Source of the DNA: Cladorrhinum sp. PSN259
Taxonomy: Eukaryota; Ascomycota; Sordariomycetes; Sordariales; Podosporaceae
Length of the DNA stretch: 64,000 nucleotides
Direction of reading: 5' to 3'
Assembly: GCA_033725935.1 (NCBI GenBank)
Contig: MU867108.1
Span: 232,073-296,072, forward strand
This document shows, piece by piece, positions 23,105-34,900 of this stretch. Below the pieces are notes generated by a model. The model searched no databases and was not told the origin of the DNA. It worked only from the letters and a program-made list of their open reading frames with translations. A program made the position numbers and the translations under genes. The first letter of the stretch is position 1, and each line of letters begins with the position of its first letter.

Positions 23105-24421
23105 ATGTCCGAGAATCGCATCAACCATCGCCAGGCCACCAACATGCCACGCTTCAAAAAAGCAATTGCAAAGCTCGTGGGAGCCGCCCGAGAGCGCGCA
23201 AGACCTGTAGATCTCTGCCAGCAAGCATACACAAACAGTCTCAGCGACGAAGATCGCGAAGCAGCGCGGCTCTTTGGAAGCAACTTCGCCGTGGAGATGG
23301 TCCGACAGAAGTGTCCTACAGCATCCAAGGACTTGCGGGATCGCCTGGTCGCCACCATGGTACAGCGGCGCGAACATCTTCAGTATCTGCAGTGGCGATA
23401 TTGCGCTGGTACAGGGAAGCAGCAACAAGCCTCCGCGACTTTTGGAGCCATGTTGAGAACTCTTCACAGAACTACCCCCAAGATTCTTATCCAAGGTAAA
23501 CCCGAGGATGAGCAGCCTGTGAAAGGACCTGCAGTTATTCCGAGGTCCCCAACACTTTTTGCGCCAAGACCCGAAATATACGGTACCGTGAGTGAGGTGG
23601 CAACGATGGCCAGAAACTCGAACTTCCTATCAGGTGCCAGTACATGTAGCTCTTCGATATCGGCCTTCACCTCGAGATCAAGACCGAATCATCTAAGTCC
23701 CACTATCATCTGGGAATTTGCGGAGCCAAGGGGTAGGTCTCGACCGAGGAAACAGCCCTCGTTAGATCTAGTGCCTCAATATCCACCATTACCCACCACC
23801 AAAGACGGGCAGCTCAGCTGCCCATATTGCCATCAACCCCTATCAGCGGATATGACGGACAGTGAATCATCATGGCGGTATGTTTCTTTTCACACCACCT
23901 TCCACAACTCGAACATCCATTGATATATCTCGTGATCCTCTGCCAGGAGCCACGTATTAGACGACGTCAAGCCATTCCTCTGTCTTCTGGAAGGGTGCAT
24001 AGCGTCAAGAATCACATACAGTAGCGAGAAGGGCTGCCTTGCACATATGACGCAGAAATCGGAACACGGCGATTCGGGTTTCCCACCTCCGGTTTGTCCA
24101 CTATGTGGCTGGAGTCAAACCTCCGGCTTCATGACACGACACATCTTCGATCACCTGAGGTTTTTGGCTCTCAAGTGTTTGCCATGGATTGAAGACGACG
24201 GATGGGAGGACTACCCATCGGATATCATCTCTATTAGCGCTGGTACAAATCATTCTTTGCGCTCATGCTCGAGTTTAGCGTTGGCGGACGATCCGCAGAA
24301 TGGGTATGGAGACAGTCATGGCGGGTCGTCCAAGGATACAGGTGGTATCATTGTTGGGGGAGATGAAGACCACTTCAACCGCGAAGAGGAATGGGGGATG
24401 ATTTTGAAGGGGCTGAAGTAA
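23105..24421 (+). CDS. fungal C2H2-like zinc-finger domain protein, two exons
   Basis: Exons 23105-23877 and 23947-24421 give 415 residues. The intron is GT-AG and is supported because joining it completes a known fungal domain: CPYCHQPL, then SWRSHVLDDVKPFLC, a CLLEGC pair, GCLAHMTQ, VCPLCGW and TRHIFDHLRFLAL. This CPYC...WR.HV..DL.PY.C...C layout is common in large fungal families of multi-finger regulators and signalling proteins, often next to NACHT, ankyrin or CorA-like genes. The N-terminal half (about 1-250) is helical then Ser/Pro-rich and has no domain I recognise. A nuclear or cytosolic regulatory role is inferred. The gene converges on the CorA-like gene at 24497-26182, only 75 bp away. 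Confidence 0.8.
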
Positions 24422-24496
24422 GATGACGTGATGCTTCATAATTTGGTTTTCGATCATGGCTAGTCCAGATGAACTCTCGAATCTATTCATTACCGC

Positions 24497-26182
24497 TCAC
24501 TTATCGTCGGATCGTTCATCCTCAAACTGTCTCCTCATGTCGGTGATTATCTGAAAGGCTGTGTATCCTCCTACGACGAAAAAGGTGATAGGCAGAGTGA
24601 CAGCCAAATAGAGCCAGAATGTGCGTTTTACATCAGGCAGACGGGAGTCGATGTCAAAGTTGAAAACAGGCATGGAAAAGATGGTATGTACGGTTGCCAC
24701 GTTAAAATATGTATAGTAACTGCGGGAGAGCGACGTGGGAGATGAGAGAGAGGGGCACCTACCGCCATGAATGTGGGAGGGAGGAATACCATTGTTAGAA
24801 CGGCAATGCCCTTCATCGCCGAGCTATCACGCTTTGATTCTCGGGCGATTTGGCCTGACTGACGAGCTATGAGGCTCTGGGTCTGTGCATCTTGCTGTGC
24901 TGTGTAGTTGTACACCTTGGGAAGGTAGACACCCTGATGTTAGCTCCAATCTGCTGCATGACCACATGTCTACACCAATCGAGAGTCCCTGGCCGATACT
25001 TACTGCTGACTGTTGAGCCTCGCCCCTCTTGATGATGTACTGAAGCCGACTAATATTGATACTAACATCATGAGACAGAAATCGGATCTTCTCTGACAAC
25101 ATTCGCCCGGATTGCAGGATGCATTTCTCCCCTTCAGGTTGGACCTCGTGCTCCAGGTCATGCAGAACGCCTGATATCTCGGTAAGAATCAGCTGTAATC
25201 CGTTGGCGTGGTCCTCCATGGTTGCAGCGACCTGCATCACAGTGAGTGCGTCGACAGCCAGCTTTCCCCAGTCCTCTTCGCTCTTATCCTTCATGGCCGG
25301 TCGCAGTAAGGCGCCAAGAGTCGGGGCGCCAGTCTGCCCGCTCCGAGTTTCGACATGAAGTAAGAAGCGCCACATACGCTCCCTCCATTCCTTGATCTCA
25401 TCGAGCCTCATCTCGGTGAGGATGACTGGCAGTAGGAGAGGGTGTCGTGCCAGGGGAGAGAAGGTCTTGAGTTGCCGTACAACCTCCTCCTGCTGGTCAC
25501 TGGTACATCCGTGGAGGAAGGCATTCACCGTTCTGGTGGCTGAGTGGTAAGCAATAGAAACCGTCATGTCGGACTCCAGAACCCCACGTGAGCTCAAGCG
25601 CATGGTTATTCCAACACCTCGAGGTTCTTGGTCTGTCGTACCCATCGTGCATCGCTGAAAGTGTGTCGAGTCGGACTGAAGGCTAATGGAAGTTGCGTCC
25701 GGCAAGCCGAAAACAGCGAGCATTCTCACAAACACGGAGTACGACATGGGTAAGGAGTAGCCGCCGTAGCAATCCAAAGATGGAAACACCATGTTATGTC
25801 CCACCTCTCTCGAATTGCGAGCCAGGCCTAAGCTGCGAAAAATTAGAGACGTTCTCTTCTCGGTCTTATGACTCGGGGCACCAAAGCTCACAAGAATCTC
25901 GAAGCCCCTTCTGGCCGATCATGGTCTGCTGAAAACGGAGCCCATTCTCCAAGCCAGCTATCCAGCTCTTCTTCCGGTATTTGCTTGAGCGTTGCGAATC
26001 TGTCCTGCGCAAAAATGCAAATTTAGTATCTTCACGATCAACCTGAAGGACCCCGCATCACTAACTTGATGCCGATACTCGATCACCTCATACTGGCGGC
26101 TCGGTCCTGGGGGTGGCGGGAGGTACTGAATAGATTCGAGATATTCCTGACGCTTTTGGCCGAAAAGGAGCTGGTAGTCCAT
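24497..26182 (-). CDS. CorA-like membrane protein with a defective last splice acceptor
   Basis: Exons supported by frame: 26182 to about 26066, then about 26005-25892, 25832-25004 and 24933-24763, with a last coding block to 24497. The C-terminus is the CorA-like pair of helices of many fungal proteins: MKGIAVLTMVFLPPTFMA, then IFSMPVFNFD and TFWLYLAVTLPITFF. The bacterial GMN filter is absent, so Mg2+ transport is doubtful; these proteins are mostly of unknown role. Joining FMA to TIFSMP needs an acceptor ending just before ACC at 24685, but the DNA there reads CAT, not CAG. The only other AG (at 24720) leads to a stop after six codons and removes the second helix. The gene may be a recent pseudogene or make a truncated protein. 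The start is uncertain; an upstream exon from 26443 is possible. Confidence 0.6.
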
Positions 26183-26462
26183 GTTACTGTTATTTTTTAC
26201 CCGACCATCGGTAACTTTGTCCTTTTGCAGCTGAAACTTGGAAGATTCAGCAACTTATGTCGGTTCCCCGCACGATACAGAGTCTCGTTGGCTGCCTGCG
26301 AAAGGAACCCTAACCCTCGTTGCATCGGCGACGGCAAGGTCACATACGCCAAGGTGTGCCCCGCCAACACCGTCAAAGCTTTGGTGAAAGCAGTATATAT
26401 ATAAACAAGTCCCGTATAACTTACTGACCGCCATATCCTCCATTTTTAATACTGGTCAGAGA

Positions 26463-26870
26463 TTAGTATTGCATATTTGGTGTCGCTGTCCATAGATCCC
26501 GACGCCTCTTGTACATTACATCCAGCCAGGAGAGTGTAATAATCTGGTCATCTTCCTGAACGCGGTTCTGGCCGGTTAAGTCGTCAAGCAGTTTTGAGTC
26601 CTGAGAGTATCCTGATCCGGAATCTTCCGCGTTCGGGATACCCTCCTCATCTGTGTCAGCCCGGGAGGTTGCAAAAGATGATATAGGTTCGTCCTGAGAT
26701 CTTTGCATGACCTGAGGTTTGCGTTGGCGTATAGCAGACGTCAAGGTGCGGGGTTTTCCGTTGGTATCAGTCGTATCAGAAGCCAAGCTCTCGCCAGTGC
26801 TAATGGATGACGCGGTAAGCTGGGCTTGACCTGCAGGTGCGCCTGTGGCGTTCAAGTTCGTTCTACCCAC
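26463..26870 (-). CDS. low-complexity open frame, possible exon of an unrecognised gene
   Basis: Up to 135 residues, Ser/Thr/Asp-rich (TDTNGKPRTLTSAIRQRKP), ending in LSWLDVMYKRRRDLW. A splice acceptor-like CAG at about 26892 in the same frame suggests it could be a 3' exon. It lies just upstream of the CorA-like gene on the same strand and could belong to an extended form of it. No domain recognised; weak call. Confidence 0.25.
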   Translation of the reverse strand: MGRTNLNATGAPAGQAQLTASSISTGESLASDTTDTNGKPRTLTSAIRQRKPQVMQRSQDEPISSFATSRADTDEEGIPNAEDSGSGYSQDSKLLDDLTGQNRVQEDDQIITLSWLDVMYKRRRDLWTATPNMQY

Positions 26871-27455
26871 TTCTCGCTTGCTGTTCCCCTGAATGTATGC
26901 AAGCTACACGGGTCCACGGTTCTCAGTCAGGTAAGTGGGTTTGTCGTCAGCTGGACTGGTGTTACGGGGTCGATACGGCAAGATCATCTCGCTGAGGATG
27001 GGAGTTGCGCAGTCTCCTCCTTTCGATGTCGTGTTTGGTAGAGTGTCCCTCTTTGCTTGTCTAATTAGGGGAATCGTTGAAAGACACTACGCGTGATGGA
27101 TGACGCTGATCAAGATTTTCTGAAGAGCATTCCATAATCTGTGTCTGATATAGATTATTGTTTTTTTTTTTTACTCTACTCTGCTATGAAAATTTGTCGG
27201 CGCTTTCTGGAATGTGAAGCGGCCGCCTTGGTAACGCGGGTTATGAGAAAAAGGTTTTGGTAAATAGCTTCATAATTGTAACTTTCCTCTTTGCTCTGGC
27301 AATAGTTTCATTGCCATAAACCAGAGAAGCTATAGGTATATAGAGGTATGGGGATGGAGCCAGGGGACCGTCATCGTGTATATATTCAGCCATCTCTCCC
27401 TCGTCGGAGAGTACTCTCTATACTCAATAAACCATCTGTTGTGACCACCATAACC

Positions 27456-27596
27456 ATGTTTCAGCACTTTTCAACCAAGGCAAGACATGGACTCTGCCCA
27501 GTACCTGATCGTAAATTGTGGTGCTTTTATGTGGCGTTTGCCACCATGACTATTGTTTTTGTTCTTCTTGGAAGGCATCTGATATGCTCAGCTTGA
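27456..27596 (+). CDS. tiny ORF with one hydrophobic segment (46 residues), doubtful
   Basis: It starts MFQHFSTKARHGL and contains the hydrophobic stretch WCFYVAFATMTIVFVLL. A weak 61-nt intron candidate (GTGGCG...CTCAG) would instead join TTT-TAT to LDEGVGIGLCLTGAGMVLL, which runs into the neighbouring repeat. Either product would be a small membrane peptide; expression evidence is needed to believe it. Confidence 0.2.
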   Translation: MFQHFSTKARHGLCPVPDRKLWCFYVAFATMTIVFVLLGRHLICSA

Positions 27597-27639
27597 TGAA
27601 GGTGTCGGAATCGGGCTGTGCCTTACTGGAGCTGGGATG

Positions 27640-28097
27640 GTATTATTGGGAGGGTTCTTCTTCGCTCGCGGGGTTCGGACTGCAAGGCAGGGTTCTGTTA
27701 GCTGACACGGGGACAAGCCCTCTCACGAACACAGCAGGACTTACTGGTACTTGCTTGCTCGGAGGTTTAAGTGTGTTGTGAAAGGAAGAAGATGGGTGGG
27801 AAGAAGATGGATGGGAGGCATGAATTTATAGTGGAAGATGGATTTCGAAGGTTGCCTAGTGGTTCTTGATTAAGTGCGCCCAGGGCGAATGCCCTGGCAG
27901 CTGGCCTTATCACCACATCTGGCGACAGTTGAAGGTATCGCGAGATCTTGGTTATAGGCGTTGTCGTGGCGCCTGCGACCGAGTCGTGCCTGCGACCGAG
28001 TTGTGCTTTATCAATCGAGCCATGTATAAAGTGTGTATAATTGTATGATAATTGTTCGGGTTTTATTTTTTTTCTTCCGGCTATGCCCGATAACGCT
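27640..28097 (+). repeat. 440-bp dispersed repeat, copy 1
   Basis: Nearly the whole segment matches, in reverse orientation, the sequence at 57279-57716. It starts GTATTATTGGGAGGG and ends with the 23-nt motif (28075-28097). Copy 1 has a short internal duplication of TGCCTGCGACCGAGT absent from copy 2. Homology stops sharply at both ends. No coding capacity is seen that would explain mobility, so it is probably a non-autonomous element or an element end. Confidence 0.85.
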
Positions 28098-28177
28098 CTA
28101 ACTTATACCGCAATACCACAGACATGGACTCGGTGGTTTCGGTACATGTATGTCGAGATGACAGTCTGAGACGTTTC

Positions 28178-28879
28178 TCACATGAAAAGATCCGGACGCT
28201 TCCACTTCATCACGAGAATCCAAGGAATCGGCGCCCTCCGGGAAATGTCATCTTGATCTTGCGCCGATGACTGCGCCTTGCCATCAGCAGCCACGCTTGT
28301 CGACAAGATCGGAAGATAAAGACCGTCACATGGTTCTGGGAGTTCGACGTCATCTTCCCAAGCTGCCTTTTCGGGTTTCCCAACGTCCTCATCTGACTTT
28401 TTCCCGTCCAGCTGCCACAGTCTGAAATCAACGTTCAACAGCAACTTCCTATCGTGCGTTCCCTGATTTTCGTAAGCAACCCTCTTCAGATACTCTTTGC
28501 GATCCAGAGTAATAAGCAGAGGAGGGCCAGTCTCGTTCATGTTGATCTCGACGACTAATCGAGGGTCACAGACTGGGTCGGGAGCAGCACATTCATCCTG
28601 CGTATGCTCGTGATGATCTTCCTCATCCGAGTCGCTGGTCAAAGGGACGTCACTCCAATGGTCACATTGGTCGTCAACACTTTCGCTTTTATTGCCGGTC
28701 TCCTCGGTGGCATTTTTCGACTCAACCACGCCGCTGTCTTCCAAGTCTTGACTGACCACCGACGATGATTCCGTGGCTCCCCGATCACCAGGTTGCAATT
28801 CCGGACGGTGAAGTTGAAGATCCGGAGTCGAGAGCTCCATTCTGCGCTTTTTCAGGCGTTGTTCGTTTCCGTAGACCAT
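28178..28879 (-). CDS. acidic orphan protein
   Basis: A single-exon protein of 233 residues from the ATG at 28879 (MVYGNEQRLKKRRMEL). A basic KKRR patch near the N-terminus could be a nuclear signal. The middle (residues 40-100) is strongly acidic and Ser/Glu/Asp-rich (SDSDEEDHHEHTQDE). The C-terminal half looks folded (DPRLVVEINMNETGPPLLITL, LLLNVDFRLWQLDG) and ends WILVMKWKRPDLFM. I recognise no family. The frame stays open upstream to 29158, but only with a non-AUG codon, so the inner ATG is preferred. The gene lies alone between a repeat and a long intergenic stretch. Confidence 0.55.
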   Translation of the reverse strand: MVYGNEQRLKKRRMELSTPDLQLHRPELQPGDRGATESSSVVSQDLEDSGVVESKNATEETGNKSESVDDQCDHWSDVPLTSDSDEEDHHEHTQDECAAPDPVCDPRLVVEINMNETGPPLLITLDRKEYLKRVAYENQGTHDRKLLLNVDFRLWQLDGKKSDEDVGKPEKAAWEDDVELPEPCDGLYLPILSTSVAADGKAQSSAQDQDDISRRAPIPWILVMKWKRPDLFM

Positions 28880-30726
28880 TGCTGAATGTTGACGAATAAG
28901 AGTTTTGCAATGCAAACGTTGGAAGAAACAACTGCGTTTCTGTTTTCTTAACTGGGTTCCATCATGGTTGATGTTGGAGGAGAAAAGTTTTCTTGGAGGG
29001 GATTTCGAAAGCCAAGTGCGATTACGAGCTGTTCGTGAGGAGGGGAATATATATGTCACTGAAAAAGCATTGTGTCTCCGATGAATTTCTATCACAAAAC
29101 GGATAGAGTTTAGGGCAAGGTTTTGATTTTCAAAGCCAATCTTTGCCTCTCTTGACACGACTCGTGGAGAAGCTTTAAGATATTATCAGAGTTTCTGCCA
29201 CGGCGATTACAGTTGGAGTCGAACAAAGCCCCGAGGTTAAAGACTGACTGCGGATCGCTATCTATCTATCTGAATTCTACGTGTGTCTAGAACCGCGTGG
29301 AAGACATTGGCGCTGACTCGATCCTGGAGTTCCTCCAAATGTGGGTAAAAATCAAACTTCCGCCTTATACAGAAATGTAGTTTCCAAAAACTGCGATATA
29401 CCGACCAAAGAAAAAGAAGGTTTCTTCATTGCCACAAGGTCTGAGCATTGTTGAGAGCTTATTCGGACGATGAGGCTCCAGTCAATTGATCTGACCTACC
29501 CCGCATGCTAGCAAAACCTTCGGATTGTAGCAATTGACAGAGCGCAGGTAGGTCGAAGCTGAGATTGAGACGAGCATTATTCGTCCTAGAGATTGATTTC
29601 GGGACACTTTAGATGCTATCAGGCTTGTCAGTGATCTCTCTAAATGATCAGGAGAAGCTCGATCCGTTGATTTGATCTGTCGGTTACTTGCATAGGCTTC
29701 TGGCGCTGTGCTGTTCGCAGTAGTGTTCGAGGCCTTTAGGTTCGCAACTTTCTTGTCACCGTGCCGGCGAGCAGAGGTTGCCATTGCTCGGGTGCACTCG
29801 CTGACTTTACGCCCGTGTGACGGAGCGCAAGAACGCTGATTATAGTAAAACTTCTGAATCGTGACGGTTGCGAGAAGCGTTCCGAATCAACTTCTTCTGA
29901 GATCCGCTCAAATTGACCGAAACGAACGAATAAAATGACGAAAAGTGATTCACAACTCGATGAAGTCGACGGTTGACGATAAAAGATCCTCGATCTCAAG
30001 CCCGCGTGCCGCAAACCGCCAGAGGTGTGCGAGATGTAGATAGATTATCGGTATCAGCTGCTGTACCTTAAAGAGCCGGGAGTTTTAGATCTTTGTCGTT
30101 CTTCGACGGTGCAAACTGTCAGCATCAGAACGCAGCAACTTCAAGGACCACCTTAAAGCGCAACGTATCTAAAAAAGGATCCAAATTAATATTGACTTGC
30201 CTAGTTCGGATCATAGAAATCAGTTGTCGAGGTAGAGAGGAAGGCGGGATGAGCGCAGGTTTCAACAGTGTTGGTGGGATTGATTCCTTTGACTTTCCTC
30301 CCAAATCATGCCGCGACGGCAGCTATAGGTTATAGGAAGAAACTTTAGACCAAAAGCTAAAGTATGAGTTTATATACCTGAGCTGTAGTTAGGTGGTCTG
30401 TGCCCGAGTACTAGTTGTCGAGGTGCGCTCTGTGATAGATTTCCCACAAGACTCTGCCTTCCTATTCACTTCCGCTGAACCGGAAAGGCTTCGGCCATCC
30501 GAAACAGTCCCACCGCCGCACGATCATCAGGCAGACACAAGATATCACAAACCACTTCTGTTCTAATTCGCTTCTCTAGGCATATACATGGCTATTTGTT
30601 CCAACTCAAAAATCACCAAATATACATCCAATCATCATACCATACCATGCCCATTCATTCCTTATTATACCCAGTCATTCACACATATTACTCATGATTC
30701 CCTCCTTCCCTCCCAGTTTCTATCAA
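28880..30726. other. intergenic, about 1.85 kb
   Basis: Only short frames with no recognisable domain occur, for example 100 residues on the minus strand at 29482-29784. The stretch 30570-30740 is C/T/A-rich and follows the nuclease gene's 3' end. No element ends seen. Confidence 0.45.
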
Positions 30727-31731
30727 TCACAGATCGCCGCCCACAAACCCCGTTTGTTTTCCCCCTTCAATATTTCCCAGCTCCCTAGCCACAGCATTCA
30801 TCCACCCGGCCAACCTCCTCCCCGCTTTGCCCACCTGCCTGTGAACCACATCCTTATTTTCCTCGTAATAAGCCCCGCTCAAATCGTGACTCAACACCCA
30901 CTCCTCTCCGTCCCTCAATGCATTGGTGCAAACCAGCTTGTTTGACTCGGTCGCGTATCCAATCACCGACCTTGGCGTCAAGATGTCAACCTTCTCCAGT
31001 ACTGCATCCTCGTCATAGAGATCCGCCGCCCATGAAATAGCTGCAGCCTTGTTTTGCTCGGCGGTGGTCTCGGGCGTGATTCCTCGAAGCTTTCTGGGGA
31101 TCGCGCTGTCCCATGTTCCGTGCAAGTTGCGGGAATACGGGATAGTGTCGTTAATGTACTCGACACAGGGAGGTTCCCTGCCCCAGCACACGGGACGAAC
31201 GAGGTTGCCGCCGTACTTGTAGCCGGAGGTGTGCATCGGCTGATGAAGATCCCCAAAGAAGTGAAGCAGAAAGAGCGTCGACTGTCTCCGCTCCCGTGTC
31301 GGGTACGAGGTATTCAGCACGATCGAAGTCTGATTCATGATTTGCGAGATGATGCAGTTATCCTTCTTGTCGCCTGGGCAGTCAGAAGGGTACTGCAGGT
31401 TGCATGTGTTTGTTGCTGGGTTATCGCCCTTGGGATCTGGAATTTTATGTTAACATGTGAGGAAAAGGTAAGAACGAAAGGGGGACGCACTGATGAAATG
31501 CCAGTTCTTAGACCAGGGCAAGCCTTCTTTATCACGGACTGTATCAGCCCATGCGGCAGCATCACCAATGTCAAAGTCTGCGCTCAGGCCGATAAGAGAG
31601 GAGATGGTCTCGTTGGCTTGTTCGGTGAAATATTTCTGGGCGAGGAACCCAACGGTCTGGTGGCCGAAGGGATCCCAGGCTGCCGCTGGGACGGCGAGGG
31701 CCAGTGCGAGAGGGAGACCAAGGGACCGCAT
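30727..31731 (-). CDS. secreted S1/P1-type nuclease
   Basis: Exons 31731-31491 and 31436-30727 give 316 residues; the GT-AG intron completes NWHFINPKGDNP. A signal peptide (MRSLGLPLALALAVPAAA) ends at Trp19, the mature N-terminal Trp that ligates zinc in this family. Other zinc-site blocks follow: WDPFGHQTVG, DAAAWAD, NWHFI, FLLHFFGDLHQPMHT with GGN after it, and NLHGTWD. Three zinc ions hydrolyse single-stranded DNA and RNA and remove 3'-phosphates; in fungi the enzyme is secreted for nucleotide salvage and phosphate supply. N-glycosylation sequons (NET, NQTS, NTS, NDT) are present. Length fits the family (270-320). The gene lies 256 bp downstream of the large CorA-like gene on the same strand. 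Confidence 0.95.
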
Positions 31732-31987
31732 TTTGGGTTGATGATATGCCTGTCAAAACCTTTGCAAAGTCAGAGTGAAAGTGAGAAGAGGAGAGGCTGT
31801 TTTTAAATGGGACCTTTTGCTTCGTGGCAGTGGGGTTCTAGAACGTGGTCGGCCTCCATCTGCGAGTCCCGGTGATCCAGTTCAGCTACGCCACATCCGT
31901 GACACAACACCCAATGCGGTTAAGAACTAACACGCCAAGACGGCAACTATTGACATTCCAATTTCCAGCTGCGGCAAACCAAACACA

Positions 31988-34900
31988 TCAAGCCATTTCG
32001 TCCGAGTCAATCGATTGTTGCTTCTTTCCGGTGGCGCGTAGAGGGTGCCCCAACCAGTCGAATTTTCCTCGTGTATCAGAACCATCTGGGGCGCCCGAGT
32101 TGCTCCGTCTGAGAACCGCCGGCCAGGGTATCGTCTTGATCAGCTTGAACTGAACAATTGCCCTCTCCAAAAGATATGCAAGAATCCACGTCAAAACAGA
32201 AAAGCCAACGAGTAACCCGTAGAACAGGCCGTTACTTGCACCTTCCATAAATGTCCCGTGCTGGACAGAGTAAAGGCCCTAGGATAGTGTCAGTATTGGT
32301 GCACGCTCAATGAGGAAGCCATAACGGCAAAGTTACTCACAATGACAAAACCCAGTGGCAGATAAGCAATTGTGATATATGTCAGCACCCTGACGTTGTT
32401 TCCTTGTTGAATTGTCGTCTTATTGTCCAGCACATTGGTGATTGTAGATATCCCGTCGCGTAAACCAGTGACCTGTTTGATTTTCAACTGTGTCCGGTCA
32501 TGCACGTCTACCAACATCCCATATCGCTTCTTGAACTCGTCCAGAATGTTGTTTGTCTCCTGGATAAGGTCGGCATCATGTTGCACAGCATACTGTCTGA
32601 TTGTCCGCTCCATGGTGTCCTGTGCTCGTTGAATCTGCGATGAAGATGAGGCGAGCTTATCGTTGAACACTCGGAGGGCTTCCCAGCCCCAAAGCATCTT
32701 CTTCAACTTATTCACAGCTTCAGCAGTTCCCCACCAGTCTTCCAACCCTTCAAGCAGGGTTTTGTCCTACAATTCGCTTGTTAGCTTTTGGTCAGTCAAT
32801 GAGTGTAGAATACTTACCCCAATATCCATGATCTCATCCAACTGTGTGAGTAACGTGTTGTACTCCGCTGCCAACTTCTGACATAAATGTCCCAAGACTA
32901 CCAAGAATGATAGACATCTGCCAGTGCCCTGTTGGTGGATGAACTTTTCCATGATCGTGGGTAATAGTTTGTTGATGACAGTGGCAATTTGTTCTCTATC
33001 AGTCACCGAACACCAGATGGAACAAATCCATGCTTGCCCCGATGGATACCCTGTAAACATCAGAGATGACGATTGCTCCTCAATGGCGTGCTGTATGGTA
33101 GCGCGAGACCCAGAACCTAGTTGAACAATATTGTCGGGAGGAAATTTACCGTTCTGTCTGTGCTTTTCCCGATTGGTGTCTTCTTGGTAGTCCTTCCAGG
33201 TTCGAATCTTCCAGCTGAATAACGGTGGTCAGCATACTTGGCAGTCATTAAAGTACAAGCGCAAGACTTACTGTGAGATGGCAATGCTAGTGATCCATCT
33301 TGTTGTTCCAAGGTAATCAACAAAACGAGAGGTTGTGCCTAGATGATTCTCTACTGCTTGAAGGGCATCGGGATGCCACTTGTGAACAAAATTGCTCACG
33401 AGTGACGGACTAATCTTTGGTGCAAAGCTGGAATAACCGTGTTAGTTGACTTTAGATCGTGCATGTTAGAGACAAGGTCGCGCTTACAAAATTCGGTACT
33501 TCACTCCAATGTCCACGAGCTAGATTACAAAAATGTCAGCCTTTCCACCAGTAGGTGTTGCTTCAAAAGCGAAAATCACTTACACTTTTGTCCAAAGTTG
33601 TAACCATATGATCAAATGGAATCTGGATCACACCCTCGCTCTCTTCTGCAAGTGGATCATATTTCCGGAATTTTTGAAATGGAGCAAGCTGTGTTGGATC
33701 GGTTTGCGACTGCCCGAGGGCCAATGGTCCAACATTCATCCTCGTAGTCCAGCCTATCAGCTCTTCCTGGACTTCCATAACTGATGGGCCACATCGGATC
33801 TGTACAGGATAAAATGAGAAGCTCTTGGGGGGTTGTGAAATATCGAAAATAGTTAAAAGGCGCAAGTCGTCAAAAGATATCGGTGAAGGCTCTGTTATCA
33901 GCTTTTGAGAGTAATGATAGTCAAAGAACTGCTTCAGAGTTTTGAATAGCGTCACATCTCCGAATCTTGTCTTTTGGAAGTGAAGCCACCATTCCTGTCA
34001 TGTGTTAGTATGTTATAGTGTACGGGTTTGAGAGACATGGTACTTACAGGAAGACAGATCATCCCTGGCCGATACGAGGCCCAGTCGACTGCCTTCGCCG
34101 AACCTTGTCCATCATCCCTATCGTTGACTGCTCGTAGCAACTGAGTGACCGAGTGTTTGAACTCAGCTATCAATGCTGCTTGGGTTGCATCAATGGCCCT
34201 AGCTGTAGCATCAAGATTGCTGGTGGCTGTTCGTGACCGTAGCGCGGGGATCGAATCAGTCATTGCTGCCTCGCTGCGGTCATCATCCAATTCTGCAACT
34301 GTCGGAACATCTCCTTTCTTCGGCGCGGCTCGAAGTTTACCCTCCAGTTTGAGATCCAAGAGCGTCGCGCAGATCATGGCGACTGGTTCAATATCCCACC
34401 ACGTACCGATCCAGTTTTCGTCGGCTCGGTCCCATGACGACATGAATGAGTAGTCCGAGAGCAGAAACTCAAAAAGCCTATCTCGAGCTGCGATAGCACT
34501 GGCCTCGTCTTCAGCGACTCGCAGGTAGGCCTCGTGGTGAATGGCGAGCAGCTCCCATGGGCAATTGCTCAGTGAGCGGACTGCCATCCAGGGTTTTGGG
34601 CCTTGATGAAATTTGGTAGTGCGTTTCCTATTTCTTACTCGCCCCTTAGTTTGCTTGGCTCTGGACAAGGCGAGGTGATGCGAGTTGCTGTTTAAATTGC
34701 TATTCAGCATTTGCAATCCCATCTCCTCTGCCAGAAGAAGCACATAATCGAGCTCGTCTTGGTCCGCGGACCATCCATCAGCTTGGCTTGTCTTGAGTCG
34801 TGAAACATGCTTTTCGAATTCCCTTTGTGCATCCCGCACGGCATTGGTGTCCATGTGTTCCGAGTCATAGTCGTAACGGATACCATCGAGATTGTCGTAA

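Larger units (their letters stand above)
26183..28177. other. mostly non-coding region with a 440-bp dispersed repeat
   Basis: Apart from the weak frame at 26463-26870 and a tiny ORF at 27456-27596, I see no gene. The right half is the repeat at 27640-28097. Confidence 0.45.

Noticed and set aside
26255..26443. 62-residue minus-strand frame upstream of the small CorA-like gene
   Set aside because: Only its first few codons could be a short first exon (ATG 26443); the rest has no support.
29482..29784. 100-residue minus-strand frame with an ATG
   Set aside because: No domain, no splice partners, and no clear codon bias; not enough to call a gene.
31054..31806. 250-residue + strand frame opposite the S1/P1 nuclease
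   Set aside because: Antisense shadow; the nuclease reading is certain from zinc-site motifs.
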